The notes: generated by a model from the sequence alone, not told the origin. DNA of 64,000 nucleotides from JAIVJZ01 sp035645695 (GCA_035645695.1 DASQMC010000083.1:1-64000); one strand, 5' to 3'. Shown: positions 16,005-25,436, numbered from the stretch's first letter. Translations and numbers: made by a program.

Positions 16005-16151
16005 ATGAAAGTTCCGCGGTTTAAATTGCTCGGCTTCAAGCGACCGCGCGAAGTTGCGCTGCCCGCGCCCGGCATGTTGGAACGCGAAGCGCTGGACGAA
16101 GCAGGGCGGCGCGAGCGTCTACGGCGGGTAAACTTCGCGGATTCCGGTTAA
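16005..16151 (+). CDS. Putative 48-aa leader ORF, likely leaderless
   Basis: ATG at 16005 to TAA at 16151 encodes 48 residues beginning MKVPRFKLLGFKRPREVALP and ending with a charged helix-like part (LEREALDEAGRRERLRRV). The start codon falls within a few bases of the transcription start predicted from the TTGACA-16-TATACT promoter, and there is no ribosome-binding site, both expected for a leaderless mRNA. The stop lies 13 bp before the TonB receptor ATG, so translation could be coupled. No family was recognised. It could be a small conserved protein, a leader peptide, or chance. Confidence 0.45.
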   Translation: MKVPRFKLLGFKRPREVALPAPGMLEREALDEAGRRERLRRVNFADSG

Positions 16152-16164
16152 GATATAACAACAC

Positions 16165-18975
16165 ATGAAATACGGACGGATTAACAAATTAACATCGCTT
16201 GCGGCTCTCGTCGTCGTGTTCACCCTATCGCCGATTTTACCGACGGGGGTGGCGCAGGAGGCGCAAATCGCCAACGGGCGCGGCGCGATCTCAGGCGCGG
16301 TCAAAGACTCGTCCGGCGCGAACGTCGCGGAGGCGAAGGTGTTTCTCGTCAGCGTGCAGCAGGCCATCCTCGGCACGACCGAGACGGATGCCGAGGGGCG
16401 TTTCAATTTCGCGGGCGTGGCCGCCGGAAACTACGAAGTGCGCGTTGTGGGGCGGGGCTTCGACGACCGCCGCCTGGCCGCGAGAGTCTCGGCGGGCGAG
16501 ACGACGGACGTGGCCGTAGTGCTCGAAGTCAACGCGCTCGCCGAGGAGATCACGGTCACGGCGGAGACCGGGATTGCGGGCGACAGGGCGCGCGTCCCGC
16601 AGTCCGTCAACGTCATCTCCGAGCGGAGCATCGCGCAGCGCGCGACGGCCGTGCTCGCGCAGGTGGCCGATGAGGAAGTGGGCGTGTCGCTTCAACGCAC
16701 CAGCCCGACCATCGGCTCCGTGCTCGTGCGCGGCTTGTCGGAGGTCGGCGTCTACGTGGACGGCGTGCGCTACACGAACTCGACGCAGCGCGGCGGCATC
16801 AACACCTTCTTCAACCTGAACGACCCGACGAGCCTTCGCGCCGTCGAAGTCCTGCGCGGCCCGAACACCGCGCAGTACGGTTCGGACGGACTCGGCGGAA
16901 CCGTCCAACTCGTCTCGCGCCAGCCCGAGTTCGGCTTCGACCGCCCGGAGTGGCACGGCGAGTTCAACAACTTCTTCACGAGCGCGGACATCTCTTACGG
17001 CTCGAACGCGCTCCTGACCTATGGCACGAAGCGTTTCGGCGTGCTCGGTAACGTCATGGCTCGCCGCGCGAACACGCTCAGGCCGGGCGGCGGCATCGAC
17101 AGCCACTCGGCCATCACGCGCTTCCTCGGCCTGCCCTCGAACATTACGGGCGAGACGCGCCTGACCGACACGGCCTTCACGCAGTACGGCGGCACGCTGC
17201 ACCTGAACTACTCGCCGACGGATGACCAGCAGTTCATCGTGCGCTACCAGCGCGGCCAGCAGGACGGCGGCAAGCGTTACGACCAGACGCTCGGCGGCGA
17301 CGGAAATCTGATCGCCGACCTGCGCAACCTGATGCTCGATTTCGGCTACGTGCGCTATCTCAAGCAGGGCTTCGGTTTCTTCGACAACCTTTCGGCCACC
17401 GTCTCCTTCAACAGCCAGCGTGAGGAGCGCGTCAATCAGGGCGGGCAGGGCAACCCGCTCGCCGCCATCACGCACGACAAGGAGCGCACGAACACCGCCG
17501 GCCTCAGCTTCTTCATGGACAAGCAGTTCGGCAAGCGCAACAACTTCGTCTTCGGCGGCGACCTTTACCGCGACCGCGTCGATGCGCCCTCTTTCACCTT
17601 CCAGCCCGCCTCGCTCGCAAACCCCGACGCGGGCACGGTCACGCTCTCGCGCCCGCGCGTTCCCGACGGGGCGCGCTACATCCTCGGCGGCCTCTACGTG
17701 CAGGACGCGCACGAACTCATCCAGAAGCGCCTGCGCCTGAGCGGCGCGCTGCGCTACAACGTCGCGTCCTATCGCTCGCGCGCCTCGAACAGCCCGCTCG
17801 TGGGTGGTCAGCCGCTCTTTCCCGACGACTCTTTGCGCGTCGCCGATCTGTCGGGGCGCATCGGCGCGGTCGCGACTTTGACCGACGGACTCAACCTCGC
17901 CTTCAATTACAGCCACGGCTTTCGCTCGCCGAACATCACCAACCTCGGATCGCTCGGCCTCGTCGGCGTCGGCTTTCAGGTTTCGACCGCAGACATCCTC
18001 GGTCTTGGCGCGACCGTCGGCACGACCGCCGACGCGGGTGCCGTCTCGTCCGGCGTCGAAGTCTCGCCGCTGCGCTCGGAGACGAGCAACAACTATGAAC
18101 TCGGCCTGCGCTTTCGTCGCGGCCGCTTCGACACGGAACTCGTCGGCTTCGTCGTCGACTACGCCGACAGCATCGTGCGCCAGACGCTTATCCTGCCGCA
18201 GGGCGCCGTGGGGCGTCGTCTCGGCAGCCAGATCATCGAGCGGCAAAACGCGAACGGCGCGGTCTTCGTCCCCGCCTCGACCTCGCCCGTGCTCGTTCAG
18301 GCCAACTTCGCCAACACGCGCCTGAAAGGTTTCGAGTACGAGATAGACTATCGCTTCACGGACGAGTGGATTTTCGGCGGCAACTACAGCTACGTCCACG
18401 CGGCGGATCGCGAGACGGGCGACGCGCCCAATCTCGGCGGCGGCGGCATCCCGCCGCAGATGGGATTCCTGAGCCTGCGCTATCAACCCGCCCGCAAAAG
18501 CTACTGGGTCGAAGCCTACGCCACGCTCGCCGGGCGGCAGGACAGGCTCTCGACTCTCGATCTCACCGACCGCCGCACGGGAGCGGCGCGCACGCGCGCC
18601 AACATCCAGAATTTCTTCCGGCGCGGCGCGTGCGTGCGCGGCCTGACGACGCCCGGCGCGAGCGGTCAATGCCTGACCGCCGGCGGCACGCTCGTCGCCA
18701 CGGGCGAGACGCTCAGGCAGGTGCAGGATCGCCTCCTGCCCATCGGCGCGACGGTGGGGGGCATCCGCATCGTTGACGATCAGACGGCCGTCCCGCTCTT
18801 CACGGCCATCCCCGGCTACGGCCTCTTCAACCTGCGCGGCGGCTACCGTTTCAACGAATCGCAGGAGATCACTTTCGACTTCGAGAACATCGGCGACAAG
18901 AGCCACCGCGCGCCCGGTTGGGGTGTCGATGGGCCGGGGCGCAGCATCACCGTGCGCTATCAATTCCGTTTCTGA
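16165..18975 (+). CDS. TonB-dependent outer-membrane receptor with carboxypeptidase-regulatory domain
   Basis: 936 aa. A signal peptide (LTSLAALVVVFTLSPILPTGVAQ) is followed by a carboxypeptidase regulatory-like beta-sandwich (about 38-125: 'GAISGAVKDSSGANVAEAKV', 'TDAEGRFNFAGVAAGNYEV'), a plug domain ('RVPQSVNVISERSI', 'VLVRGLSEVGVYVDGVRY', 'LRAVEVLRGPNTAQYGSDGLGGTV' region) and a long beta barrel ending in aromatic 'ITVRYQFRF', the outer-membrane insertion signal. 'ENIGDKSHRAPGWGVDGPGR' near the end resembles siderophore/haem-type receptors rather than the very large Acidobacteriota OmpA-related type. The substrate is not determinable. It is likely transcribed from the promoter at 15970 with the 48-codon ORF. 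An antisense frame is open over much of the gene and is ignored. Confidence 0.9.
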   Translation: MKYGRINKLTSLAALVVVFTLSPILPTGVAQEAQIANGRGAISGAVKDSSGANVAEAKVFLVSVQQAILGTTETDAEGRFNFAGVAAGNYEVRVVGRGFDDRRLAARVSAGETTDVAVVLEVNALAEEITVTAETGIAGDRARVPQSVNVISERSIAQRATAVLAQVADEEVGVSLQRTSPTIGSVLVRGLSEVGVYVDGVRYTNSTQRGGINTFFNLNDPTSLRAVEVLRGPNTAQYGSDGLGGTVQLVSRQPEFGFDRPEWHGEFNNFFTSADISYGSNALLTYGTKRFGVLGNVMARRANTLRPGGGIDSHSAITRFLGLPSNITGETRLTDTAFTQYGGTLHLNYSPTDDQQFIVRYQRGQQDGGKRYDQTLGGDGNLIADLRNLMLDFGYVRYLKQGFGFFDNLSATVSFNSQREERVNQGGQGNPLAAITHDKERTNTAGLSFFMDKQFGKRNNFVFGGDLYRDRVDAPSFTFQPASLANPDAGTVTLSRPRVPDGARYILGGLYVQDAHELIQKRLRLSGALRYNVASYRSRASNSPLVGGQPLFPDDSLRVADLSGRIGAVATLTDGLNLAFNYSHGFRSPNITNLGSLGLVGVGFQVSTADILGLGATVGTTADAGAVSSGVEVSPLRSETSNNYELGLRFRRGRFDTELVGFVVDYADSIVRQTLILPQGAVGRRLGSQIIERQNANGAVFVPASTSPVLVQANFANTRLKGFEYEIDYRFTDEWIFGGNYSYVHAADRETGDAPNLGGGGIPPQMGFLSLRYQPARKSYWVEAYATLAGRQDRLSTLDLTDRRTGAARTRANIQNFFRRGACVRGLTTPGASGQCLTAGGTLVATGETLRQVQDRLLPIGATVGGIRIVDDQTAVPLFTAIPGYGLFNLRGGYRFNESQEITFDFENIGDKSHRAPGWGVDGPGRSITVRYQFRF

Positions 18976-19334
18976 CGCTTTTCTCACCCGCAAGCGACGG
19001 CAGCCGGGAGCCTGAAAAAGCCATTGGCGCCGGTTCCTTTTGCGCGCGGACGACGAGAGCCGCATAAAATTCGCCAGCCCTGCCGGGAGCGACACGCCAA
19101 CATGAAGTGTGTCACCACTTGCAGGGTTTTTGTGCGCCTGCGCCTCAGAGGTTTTTCCCGCCCCGGTTTCCATCCCCCAAGCCTCAAGAATTCCTCAAGG
19201 ATTACTCAAGGGCAATTCGGTAAATTCATACTCGACAGTCAGGATGCTTAAGTCTCCGGCGGTATCTGAGATTTTGACGGTTCACGTCCGGGGAAAAACG
19301 GGGCTCGAAGGGCACAGCTTACGGGGAAATTAAA
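18976..19334 (+). promoter_or_regulatory. Subtilase promoter region with three CTCAAG repeats
   Basis: CTCAAG occurs at 19183-19188, 19194-19199 and 19205-19210, exactly 11 bp apart, followed after 10 bp by TAAATT (19221-19226), which can serve as -10. This is the same architecture as at 15667-15698 and resembles OmpR/PhoB-type binding sites. The implied leader is about 100 nt, ending with ACGGGGAAATTAAA before the ATG. The rest of the gap between the TonB stop and 19180 holds no gene that I can support. Confidence 0.6.
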
Positions 19335-21797
19335 ATGAAGAAATTATTGATGTTAATCCTTGTGATCGCGATTGCTTACGCTTCTCACCAGCCCGGCGAG
19401 GCGGCGGGTTATTCGGCTTCGGGGGCGGTTGTTGACCCGGTTCTCGAAGGGGTCTTGGGCGCCCAGTCGCTCGGCGCCACGATTCCGGCTGTCATTACAT
19501 ACGATTACCAACCGGGTTCCGCCGATTTCGCGCGACTCCAAAGCGTCGGCATTACGAAGGGTTTCGCGCTGAAGCGACTCCCGATGGTCATCACGGACAT
19601 CAATCGCGCGCAACTCGCCGCCCTGCGCACGCAACCGGGAATCATCTCCATCTGGGCTAACCAGATGTTAGAGAATTTTATGAATGAGAGCCGGGCGTTC
19701 ATCGGCGTGCCGCAGTTGACGAAAGACCAGGAAATTACGAAAAGAAACAACAATAATCCCGGCTTCCCCATTTCCGGCAAAGGCATCGGCATCGGCTACG
19801 TGGATACGGGTATTGACGGCACTCAGCCCGATCTCAAATTCGGGCAAAAGACAGTCCAGAACGTGCAACAGCCGTTGGCGAGCGGCGTCGTCTCGGCCGC
19901 CGGTCTGGTGAGCGCGCCCGGCGTCTCCATCGCCGACTTGATCGGCGGGACGGGTTTTGTGCCGCCGCTTTACGTAGAGAATGTTCAGACTTCGGACATC
20001 GAATCCGGCCACGGCACGCACGGCGCGGGAGTGGCGGCGGGGACGGGGCAAAACTCCGGCACCTTCTACGGCGGAGTGGCGCGCGGCGCGCACCTCATCG
20101 GCGTCCAATCGGGCGACGATAAAGGGCTGCCTCTCGTCGCGCTTCTCGGCGCTTACGACTACCTGTTGGTCAATCAGTTCAATTACAACATTCGCATCAT
20201 CAATAACTCCTGGGGTTCGAGATACAGCGCGGCGGGCATCAATCCGAACAACCCGATCAACGTCGCGACGCGCAAAGCGCACGACCTCAACATCGTCGTC
20301 GTGTTTGCCGCCGGAAACGCCGCCGACACCCCGACCTCCATCAACCCTTATTCGACGATGGCCTGGACTATTTCAGTCGCCGCCGGTGAAAAGCGCGGCC
20401 TCGGCACGCCCGCCTCTTTCTCTTCGCGGGGCATCAACAACGGCACGGGCACGGACACCACCACGCAACCGGCCGACCCGAACGCCGCGCCGAATTTGCG
20501 CCCCGACATCACGGCTCCCGGCGTGGCGATTATCTCCGTTCGCGCGCGCGCGCCGATGCCGCTCATGAACGCGGGCGGGGTCTTAAACAACGATCACAAG
20601 AACATCGCACCGGGCTTTTTGCCGAACTACCTCTCATCGCAGGGAACGAGCTTCGCCTGCCCGCACGTCTCCGGCGTCGTGGCCTTGATGCTGGAGGCCA
20701 ACCCGCTGCTGACGCCCGCCGAAGTCGTCACCATCCTGCGACAGGCGGCCACGCCCATGCCTTACGAGGAGCGCATCGTCGGCGCGGGTTATCTTGACGC
20801 GCACAATGCGGTGCGCGCGGCCATGTCGCTCTCGGCCGTTCCGCATCCGGCCAACCTCTTCCCGACCGGCAACGAACCGGAGATTAGCGACACCGAAAAC
20901 GATCAGACGGGCACGACCGCGCAGGACATACGCAGCGGCGACTTCGCCTACGACGCGGCCACGCGCCAGATCGTCTACACCCTGACCGTCAGCGATCTCT
21001 CCGTCAAAGCGCCGAACTCGCGCTGGACGATGTTCTCGAAATTCGGGGCGACCGAGATGTTCGTGCAAGCGTCCGTCAACGAACAAAACACAGCCATCTA
21101 CGATTACGGCATGTTCACGGTGCTGGCGACCGGCACGCGCAATCAACAACGAATCGGGGCGGCGGACGCGGGCGAGATTCGCGGCAACCAGATCATCATC
21201 CGGCTCGCGCTCGACAAGGTGAACGCCGCGGTCGGCTCGGACGTTCTCTACACGACTTCGACCGGCACCGGGGCGCAGTCGCAAATACTCGTCGGCACAT
21301 CCGCCACCGGCGGCCTCCTGCTCAACTCTGATTCCGCCGCGGGGCGCGACTTCAAGGTGGGCGAGCAACCGGCGCCGACGCCGACTCCAACGCCGGCGCC
21401 CGAACCGACGCACGAAACGACTCCCACGCCGACACAGGGGGCGACACTCCAACCTACGCCGACGCCAAGCTCCTCTCCGGAGCCGACGCCTGCACGGAGC
21501 GAGAGCGACAAATTCGTCGAGCGCTATTCCGGCACTCTCATCCCCGGCATGAGTGGCGTAGCTACAACTTTCGTCGTCCGGCGCTCAACCCTTGACGTTA
21601 TCATCACCCTGCACCCGGGCAACGAGACGATTATTCTGGAACTGCTCGACGCCGAAGGAAATGTCATCGCCACCGGCAGCGGGAAAGATCGGAAGATCGC
21701 CCTGAGCGATCTGCGACCCGGCAATTACGTGTTCAGGGTCAGCGGCTCGGTAGATAAACCCGTGGACTTCGTCATCAAGAGCACGCAGGGCAGGTGA
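19335..21797 (+). CDS. Secreted subtilisin-like serine protease (S8) with PPC-like C-terminus
   Basis: 820 aa. Signal peptide (KKLLMLILVIAIAYA), then an I9-like propeptide region, then a subtilase domain with Asp157 (GYVDTGIDG), His226 (SGHGTHGAGVAAG), oxyanion Asn328 (VFAAGN) and Ser439 (SSQGTSFACPHVSGVVALM). A beta-rich domain follows, then a TPTPTPAPEPT linker (about 675-715), and a C-terminal PPC-type domain ('IVELLDAEGNVIATGSG', 'LRPGNYVFRVSG'). All catalytic residues are present, so it should be an active extracellular protease. The upstream CTCAAG repeats suggest control by a two-component system. Confidence 0.93.
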   Translation: MKKLLMLILVIAIAYASHQPGEAAGYSASGAVVDPVLEGVLGAQSLGATIPAVITYDYQPGSADFARLQSVGITKGFALKRLPMVITDINRAQLAALRTQPGIISIWANQMLENFMNESRAFIGVPQLTKDQEITKRNNNNPGFPISGKGIGIGYVDTGIDGTQPDLKFGQKTVQNVQQPLASGVVSAAGLVSAPGVSIADLIGGTGFVPPLYVENVQTSDIESGHGTHGAGVAAGTGQNSGTFYGGVARGAHLIGVQSGDDKGLPLVALLGAYDYLLVNQFNYNIRIINNSWGSRYSAAGINPNNPINVATRKAHDLNIVVVFAAGNAADTPTSINPYSTMAWTISVAAGEKRGLGTPASFSSRGINNGTGTDTTTQPADPNAAPNLRPDITAPGVAIISVRARAPMPLMNAGGVLNNDHKNIAPGFLPNYLSSQGTSFACPHVSGVVALMLEANPLLTPAEVVTILRQAATPMPYEERIVGAGYLDAHNAVRAAMSLSAVPHPANLFPTGNEPEISDTENDQTGTTAQDIRSGDFAYDAATRQIVYTLTVSDLSVKAPNSRWTMFSKFGATEMFVQASVNEQNTAIYDYGMFTVLATGTRNQQRIGAADAGEIRGNQIIIRLALDKVNAAVGSDVLYTTSTGTGAQSQILVGTSATGGLLLNSDSAAGRDFKVGEQPAPTPTPTPAPEPTHETTPTPTQGATLQPTPTPSSSPEPTPARSESDKFVERYSGTLIPGMSGVATTFVVRRSTLDVIITLHPGNETIILELLDAEGNVIATGSGKDRKIALSDLRPGNYVFRVSGSVDKPVDFVIKSTQGR

Positions 21798-22347
21798 CAA
21801 CTTAAATTATTGCCGACGTACGGAGTGGCGAATAACTCTTAGCTTGAGACGGGGGTTCGCGAAGTCCAAAACTGGTGAAGCCACGCGAGCGGCGACACGA
21901 CCATCCCGGTGGTTGTGTCGCCGCTCGCGTTGTGTCGCCGCTCGCGTGGCTTTCGAACGTCAACTCCCGGCGTACTCTCTCCGCACTCCCATGCGAGGCT
22001 TATCTCTCATCGCCCCTCTAAGGGGCTTTTGTTTCTTCTCGACGGCTTACGGTTCTTTCAACTATCGTATCCATCCGGCTTGTCCCTCCGTTTGAAACTT
22101 TACACGCGCCCTTTCCGTTAGCACTCACGCTTCCGTAAAATAAGCGCGCAAAACTTTTTTCGCGCGCCTGATCTACCGGTTTCTCACGAAGAGATGCACG
22201 GCGGCGGCAGTCGCCGGTGCGCTGCCCGCTCTCGGCGCGTGGTTGATGTTTTAACGTAAGCAAAAAATATCGAAGTGATTTTCAGTCGCGCGGATCACTT
22301 CGTGCTGCTAAATTTAGAATTCAGTCGGTCTTAAGTTTGGAGGTTCT
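21798..22347. other. 550-bp intergenic region with hairpins
   Basis: No gene is supported. At 21880-21955 a 22-bp arm GAAGCCACGCGAGCGGCGAC pairs with a right arm whose core (TGTCGCCGCTCGCGT) is present twice in tandem 17 bp apart. At 22012-22030 GCCCC/GGGGC plus TTTT forms a weak intrinsic terminator for the subtilase. At 22271-22303 GAAGTGAT/ATCACTTC forms a further dyad. A GGAGG directly precedes the next gene's ATG at 22348. Confidence 0.6.
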
Positions 22348-23784
22348 ATGAGAAATCGCGTTCGCCGCTCCTTCGTGGCGATTCTTGGCCTGCTACTCTC
22401 GCTCTCGGCTTTCCAGCACATACACGCGCAAAAGCGTGCCGCCACAACGCGCACGGCCGCCGCGCCGCCTAAGAACAGCTTTAACGTGCCCGTCACTTAT
22501 TACAAACTGCCGAACGGCTTGAAGGTCGTGCTCTCGCAGGACACGAGCGCGCCGACGGTCGCCATCGCCGTCTATTACCAGATCGGCTTCCGCATCGAGC
22601 CGCGCAACCGCACGGGCTTCGCACACCTCTTCGAGCACATGATGTTTCAAGGCTCGCAGAACCTCGGCAAGATGGAGTTCATCCGCCTCGTACAGCAGAA
22701 CGGCGGCATCCTGAACGGCTCGACCCGCTTCGACTTCACCAACTACTTCGAGATCATGCCCGCGCACAAACTGGAGACCGCGTTGTGGGCCGAGGCCGAC
22801 CGCATGCGCGGCCTCCACATCACGGAGGAGAACCTGAAGAACCAGCAGGGCGTCGTCGGCAACGAGGTCAAGGTCAACGTTTTGAACGCGCCCTACGGCG
22901 GCTTCCCGTGGCTCGACATGCCGCAGTACGCCAACACCAACTGGTACAACGCGCACAACTTCTACGGCGACCTCGCGGACATCGAAGCCGCCACGCTCGA
23001 AGACGTGAGTCAGTTCTTCAAAACCTACTACGCGCCCAATAACGCCGCGCTCGTCGTCGTCGGCGACTTCGACGAACGGGAAGCGCGCGCGATGGTCGAA
23101 AAGTATTTCGCCACGATCCCTTCGTCGAAGCTGCCCGCCATGCCCGATTTGACCGAGCCGCGACAGGAGACCGAGCGCAACGCCGTCAAACAGGACGCGC
23201 TCGCCAAACAGCCCGCGCTCTCCTTCGCCTATCACATGCCGCCGCGCAACACGCCCGAGTATTACGCGATGGGCTTGCTCGACCAGTTGCTCTTGCAGGG
23301 GCAGGACAGCCTCCTCAATCAGGAACTCGTCCAGCGCAGGGCTTACACAGACCGGATCGCGGGCGGCACGAACCTGCTCGGCAACATGTACAACTATCAA
23401 GGCCCGATGATCTGGCTCGGCTACCTCTTCCACGATGCGAAGACGAAGCCCGAAGAGATCATGGCGGCCGTGGACACCGTGATCAAAGGCGTGCAGGACA
23501 AGCCGGTTGACCGCCCGACGCTCGACCGCGCCCTGACCAAAGTGCGTTCCAACTTCTACGACATCCTCGGCCAGTTGAACGGCTTCGGCCGCGCCGACCT
23601 GCTCGCCAGCTTCGCGCTCTTCGACGACAACCCGGCGCGCATCAACACGCTCGAAGCGGAGTTTCGCAAAGTGACGCCGCAAGTCCTGCAGCGCACGGCG
23701 CGCGAATACCTGCGCCCCGGCAACCGCACGGTGCTCACCATCGTCCCGAAGCCCGCCGCCGCCGCTCCGAAGGCCGGGAACTAA
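22348..23784 (+). CDS. M16 family zinc protease, catalytically complete subunit
   Basis: 478 aa with signal peptide (FVAILGLLLSLSAFQHIHA) and the inverted zinc motif H93-L-F-E96-H97 (FAHLFEHMMFQGS) plus the third ligand Glu173 (GNEVKVN), at the standard spacing of 76 residues after H97. The downstream 'YYAPNNAALVVVGDFD' block is typical of pitrilysin/processing-peptidase-like bacterial proteins. It is preceded by GGAGG. It pairs with the next gene, which lacks the zinc site; the two probably form an active/inactive heterodimer as in known M16B pairs. Expected location is periplasmic or extracellular. The substrate is unknown. Confidence 0.92.
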   Translation: MRNRVRRSFVAILGLLLSLSAFQHIHAQKRAATTRTAAAPPKNSFNVPVTYYKLPNGLKVVLSQDTSAPTVAIAVYYQIGFRIEPRNRTGFAHLFEHMMFQGSQNLGKMEFIRLVQQNGGILNGSTRFDFTNYFEIMPAHKLETALWAEADRMRGLHITEENLKNQQGVVGNEVKVNVLNAPYGGFPWLDMPQYANTNWYNAHNFYGDLADIEAATLEDVSQFFKTYYAPNNAALVVVGDFDEREARAMVEKYFATIPSSKLPAMPDLTEPRQETERNAVKQDALAKQPALSFAYHMPPRNTPEYYAMGLLDQLLLQGQDSLLNQELVQRRAYTDRIAGGTNLLGNMYNYQGPMIWLGYLFHDAKTKPEEIMAAVDTVIKGVQDKPVDRPTLDRALTKVRSNFYDILGQLNGFGRADLLASFALFDDNPARINTLEAEFRKVTPQVLQRTAREYLRPGNRTVLTIVPKPAAAAPKAGN

Positions 23785-23824
23785 GGCATTCGCCGGAAGC
23801 TGTAGATTCAATGGAGATTTTGAT

Positions 23825-25237
23825 ATGAACTCGAAAAAGTTTTTCGCCCTCGTCAACGCCGTGGCGGTCGCACTCTTCGCGACGTTCACGGCATTTGCGC
23901 CGCGCGCCTCGGCGCAGGAGAAGCAGCAACCGCCCGCCGGCAGCGCGCCGAAGCCTTTCACGCTGCCGCGCAAAGAAACTTTCACGCTTAAGAACGGCAC
24001 GCAGGTCACGCTCGTTCCCTACGGCTCGATCCCGAAGGTCACGGTCAGCGCGGTCGTCGGGGCGGGCAACATCAACGAGTCGGCGACGCAGGTGTGGCTG
24101 GCCGATCTCACCGGGGAAATGCTGGAGGCAGGCACGACGACGCGCTCGGCTGAAGCCGTCGCGCAGGCGGCGGCGCGCATGGGCGGCAGCCTCTCCGTCA
24201 GCGTCACGCCGGATCAAACGTCCGTCAGCGCCGACGTGCTCTCGGAGTCCGGCCCCGAACTCGTCGCGCTCATCGCAGACGTGTTGCAGCGTCCCGCGCT
24301 TCCCGCCTCCGAGTTGGAACGCCTCAAGGCAAATTTCATCCGCAACCTGAGCATCCAGCGCGCGCAGCCCGGCTCCATCGCGCAGGAGCGTTTCAGCAAA
24401 CTGCTCTACGCCGATCACCCCTACGGCCGCATCTTCCCGACCGAAGAGATGATCAAAAACTTCCAGATCGCCGACGTGCAGAAGTTCTACAAAGAAAACT
24501 TCGGCGCGGCGCGCACGCGCATCTACGTCGCCGGTCGTTTCGACGCGGCCGCCATGCGCAGCCGGATCACCGAAGCCTTCGGCACATGGACGCGCGGCAC
24601 GAGCGCGGTCGAGAACATCCCGAAGGCCGTCTCGGTGCGCAAGATTCACTTGATCGACCGCCCCGGCGCGCCGCAGTCCACGCTCTATCTCGGCCTGCCC
24701 GTCGTCGATCCGAGCCACAAGGACTTCGTCGCGCTCTCGGTTACCAACTCGCTGCTCGGCGGTTCGTTCGCCTCGCGCATCACCTCGAACATACGCGAGC
24801 AGAAGGGCTACACCTACTCGCCCAACAGTTCGGTCTCGACCCGCTATCGCGACGCCTACTGGGTGCAGGTCGCCGACGTGACGACGGCCGTCACAGGCCC
24901 TTCGCTCAAAGAGATTTTCCACGAGATCGACCGGCTGCAAAAAGAACCGCCCACCGAGGCCGAGTTGCAGGGCATCAAGAACTACCGCGCCGGAGTCTTC
25001 ACCATCCAGAACTCCTCGCGCGCAGGAATCATCGGCCAACTCGCCTTCCTCGACCTGCACAAACTGCCCGACACTTACCTGACCAACTACGTGCAGAACG
25101 TCCTCGCCGTCACCCCGCAGGACGTGCAGCGCATCGCGCGCCAATACCTCAAGAGCGAGCAGATGGCGATAGTCGTCGTCGGCGACAAAGCGCAAGTCAC
25201 CACCCAACTGACGCCCTACGGCGAAGTCGTCTACTGA
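23825..25237 (+). CDS. M16 family protein, catalytically inactive partner subunit
   Basis: 470 aa with signal peptide (KFFALVNAVAVALFATFTAFAPRASA). The fold pattern follows M16 ('FTLKNGTQVTLVPYGSIPKV', 'EMLEAGTTTRSAEAVAQAA', 'NFGAARTRIYVAGRFD', 'EQKGYTYSPNSSVSTRY') but the HXXEH position reads VWLADLTGE, so zinc binding is lost. The later R/Y-containing GYTYS element, used for substrate binding in inactive subunits, is kept. It starts 41 bp after the active subunit and is surely cotranscribed. The pair ends at the bidirectional terminator at 25266. Confidence 0.9.
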   Translation: MNSKKFFALVNAVAVALFATFTAFAPRASAQEKQQPPAGSAPKPFTLPRKETFTLKNGTQVTLVPYGSIPKVTVSAVVGAGNINESATQVWLADLTGEMLEAGTTTRSAEAVAQAAARMGGSLSVSVTPDQTSVSADVLSESGPELVALIADVLQRPALPASELERLKANFIRNLSIQRAQPGSIAQERFSKLLYADHPYGRIFPTEEMIKNFQIADVQKFYKENFGAARTRIYVAGRFDAAAMRSRITEAFGTWTRGTSAVENIPKAVSVRKIHLIDRPGAPQSTLYLGLPVVDPSHKDFVALSVTNSLLGGSFASRITSNIREQKGYTYSPNSSVSTRYRDAYWVQVADVTTAVTGPSLKEIFHEIDRLQKEPPTEAELQGIKNYRAGVFTIQNSSRAGIIGQLAFLDLHKLPDTYLTNYVQNVLAVTPQDVQRIARQYLKSEQMAIVVVGDKAQVTTQLTPYGEVVY

Positions 25238-25265
25238 ACCCGCGACCGCGCAACTTCGCGCCGTC

Positions 25266-25307
25266 AAAAAGGAAACGGCCACCCTCGCAGGTGGCCGTTT
25301 CCTTTTT
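25266..25307. terminator. Bidirectional intrinsic terminator between M16 operon and tRNA-Glu
   Basis: GGAAACGGCCACC (25271-25283) pairs with 25290-25302 around a 6-nt loop, flanked by five A on the left and five T on the right. It can therefore end the plus-strand M16 transcript and the minus-strand tRNA transcript. Confidence 0.9.
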
Positions 25308-25310
25308 CCA

Positions 25311-25384
25311 TAGCGCTAACGGGGATCGAACCCGTACTCTCTGCCTTGAGAGGGCAGCGTGTTAACCAATTACACCATAGCGCC
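25311..25384 (-). tRNA. tRNA-Glu (anticodon CTC)
   Basis: The 74-nt cloverleaf on the minus strand starts GGCGCTA and ends TAGCGCT plus discriminator A; pair 1-72 is G-U. The D-arm contains GGTTAA, the anticodon stem CTGCC/GGCAG encloses CTCTCAA (anticodon CTC), and the T-arm reads GGTTCGATC with CGGG/CCCG stems. CCA is not encoded. Confidence 0.9.
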
Positions 25385-25407
25385 TCACGTAAATCCCAAG
25401 CAAAATC

Positions 25408-25436
25408 AGCATATCACAAGCCCTCGATACTTTCAA
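25408..25436 (-). promoter_or_regulatory. Promoter of tRNA-Glu
   Basis: On the minus strand TTGAAA (25431-25436), a 17-bp spacer, and TATGCT (25408-25413). The start would fall near 25401, 17 nt before the mature 5' end. Confidence 0.75.

Noticed and set aside
15705..16164. Cobalamin riboswitch before the TonB receptor
   Set aside because: The conserved B12-box and flanking motifs are absent, and a separate promoter lies between this region and the receptor.
16291..19173. 960-codon open frame on the minus strand opposite the TonB receptor
   Set aside because: Same codon-bias effect; no start signal or domain, and the TonB frame is certain.
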